Part shown: positions 5,507 to 6,144 of the stretch, one piece after another
Position numbering within the stretch: position 1 is the stretch's first letter
Layout: every line of letters starts with the position of its first letter
Assembly: GCA_013140395.1 (NCBI GenBank)
Contig: JABFSY010000164.1
Span: 1-6,144, forward strand
DNA length: 6,144 bases
Source of the DNA: Cyclobacteriaceae bacterium
GTDB lineage: Bacteria; Bacteroidota; Bacteroidia; Cytophagales; Cyclobacteriaceae
Reading direction: 5' to 3'
Translations under genes and position numbers: made by a program
The notes under the pieces: generated by a model
Databases searched by the model: none
Told to the model about the DNA's origin: nothing
Seen by the model: the letters and a program-made list of their open reading frames with translations, nothing else

Positions 5507-5959
5507 CTAGGGAGTGTGAGCCCATTTTAGAAAGGAACCTTTCATGTCTTCTGGTAAAACCGCAATAACCTGGTGCAGTTCTCCGGCTGTAACATAGTCA
5601 GCGATAGTTTTGACGACAGCTTCACAGGCTAGCAGGGCATCTTGTAAGGTGGAAAAATCTCGCCATGCCAACAAACCGTCTTCTTTTATCACTTGTTCGG
5701 CAAACTCTTGTATGGTTCTTATACGAGCATGATGGCGTTGGGGCATCCAGCCATCCACATAAATCGCTTTTATTGCCATAGGCAGTTGAGCCATCAGTTG
5801 GAACGACTCCTCGGGGGTAATACGGTCACGCAGTACCTTTAAAACACAGCGTAGTACCCGCCCCGCGCGATCGCGATTATCTTCGTCCTTCAGGTGTGTA
5901 GCCAGGCGGTTTATAAATCCATTTCCTTTTGCTGCGTGTTTTTCAAAGTGGAGTGCCAT
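5507..5959 (-). CDS. DUF2267 protein with two repeats
   Basis: This encodes 150 residues, probably cytosolic. Residues about 8-75 contain the DUF2267 hallmarks (RAGRVLRCVLKVLRDRITPEE, then AQLPMAIKAIYVDGW). A second, more diverged copy covers about 87-147 (QDALLACEAVVKTIADYVTAGEL, then AVLPEDMKGSFLKW). The biochemical function of DUF2267 is not known; the family often occurs near stress genes, which fits Hsp20 in this window. The start MALHFEKH is the only reasonable one. It lies 51 bases after the stop of another minus-strand gene, so it may be downstream in an operon. No strong -7 element or CRP/FNR-like dyad is visible in that gap. Confidence 0.88.
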   Translation of the reverse strand: MALHFEKHAAKGNGFINRLATHLKDEDNRDRAGRVLRCVLKVLRDRITPEESFQLMAQLPMAIKAIYVDGWMPQRHHARIRTIQEFAEQVIKEDGLLAWRDFSTLQDALLACEAVVKTIADYVTAGELHQVIAVLPEDMKGSFLKWAHTP

Positions 5960-6010
5960 AAAAAAGAAGTAAAGAATTCAAATTGTATACTTTTTGCTAA
6001 TCGGTAACTA

Positions 6011-6144
6011 CTACTTCGTAGCATGTGCAACAAAATCATACAAATCCTCTTTGGTAGCCAGAATTTGTGTGTTTGCAGCTTCGAGAGCTCCCATTAGTTC
6101 ATCATGCTCCTCAAAGTACTTTTTGGCTAGTTCATCTTTTTGTT
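6011..6144 (-). CDS. C-terminal end of a gene cut by the window edge
   Basis: An open minus-strand frame enters from the right edge (first full codon at 6142) and ends in TAG at 6011-6013, followed by a second in-frame TAG. The 43 visible residues are charged and helical in character (DELAKKYFEEHDEL, then LYDFVAHATK), suggesting a soluble protein with a C-terminal helix. The fragment is too short to assign to a family. It lies 51 bases upstream of the DUF2267 start on the same strand, so the two could share a transcript. Confidence 0.65.
   Translation of the reverse strand, partial: QKDELAKKYFEEHDELMGALEAANTQILATKEDLYDFVAHATK

Noticed and set aside
5503..5518. Hairpin CACACT/AGTGTG between the convergent lipoprotein and DUF2267 genes
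   Set aside because: The stem has only six pairs, overlaps the DUF2267 stop codon and is not followed by a T tract on either strand, so it is not supported as a terminator.

Overview
The window looks like a chromosomal segment from a Bacteroidota bacterium, most likely of the Cytophagales type. This is inferred from three things: promoter-like TAnnTTTG elements with no clear Shine-Dalgarno sequences, a moderately AT-rich composition, and the protein families present (a receiver-CRP fusion, a DUF4136 lipoprotein, DUF2267, and a small Bacteroidota-type hypothetical protein). No species can be named.

Layout: a strong intrinsic terminator (16-47) closes an unseen upstream unit, followed by tRNA-Gly(CCC) (97-169) and a gene-free stretch (170-458) with two CRP/FNR-like dyads. 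A small hypothetical protein follows on the + strand (459-839). It converges with a two-component pair on the minus strand: a soluble PAS-PAS histidine kinase (3682-1982) and a receiver-CRP/FNR fusion response regulator (1908-850). Next is a minus-strand Hsp20 small heat shock protein (4315-3857) with a clear terminator. Hsp20 is divergent from a + strand pair, a four-helix membrane protein (4494-4889) and a DUF4136 lipoprotein (4916-5452). The right end carries a minus-strand DUF2267 protein (5959-5507) and the C-terminal 43 codons of another minus-strand gene cut by the window edge.

Most interesting reading: a scan by eye for TGAY-N4-RTCA found exactly three matches (263-274, 374-385, 4412-4423), all between genes. 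Two of them sit about 52 bp upstream of the first base of a Bacteroidota-type -7 element, equivalent to a centre near -62, the classic class I activator position. The one at 4412-4423 lies almost exactly midway between two divergent -7 elements, for hsp20 and for the membrane protein/lipoprotein operon. None of these promoters has a clear -33 TTG, as expected for activator-dependent promoters. The regulator encoded in the window has a recognition helix of FNR type (E-x-x-x-R) but lacks the cysteines of an oxygen-sensing FNR. The testable model is therefore that the kinase phosphorylates the receiver-CRP protein, which then switches on a local stress regulon from class I sites. This would compress a FixL-FixJ-FixK-like cascade into two proteins. 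The gene content (Hsp20, DUF2267, small hypothetical) resembles low-oxygen/stress clusters, but the signal cannot be read from the sequence.
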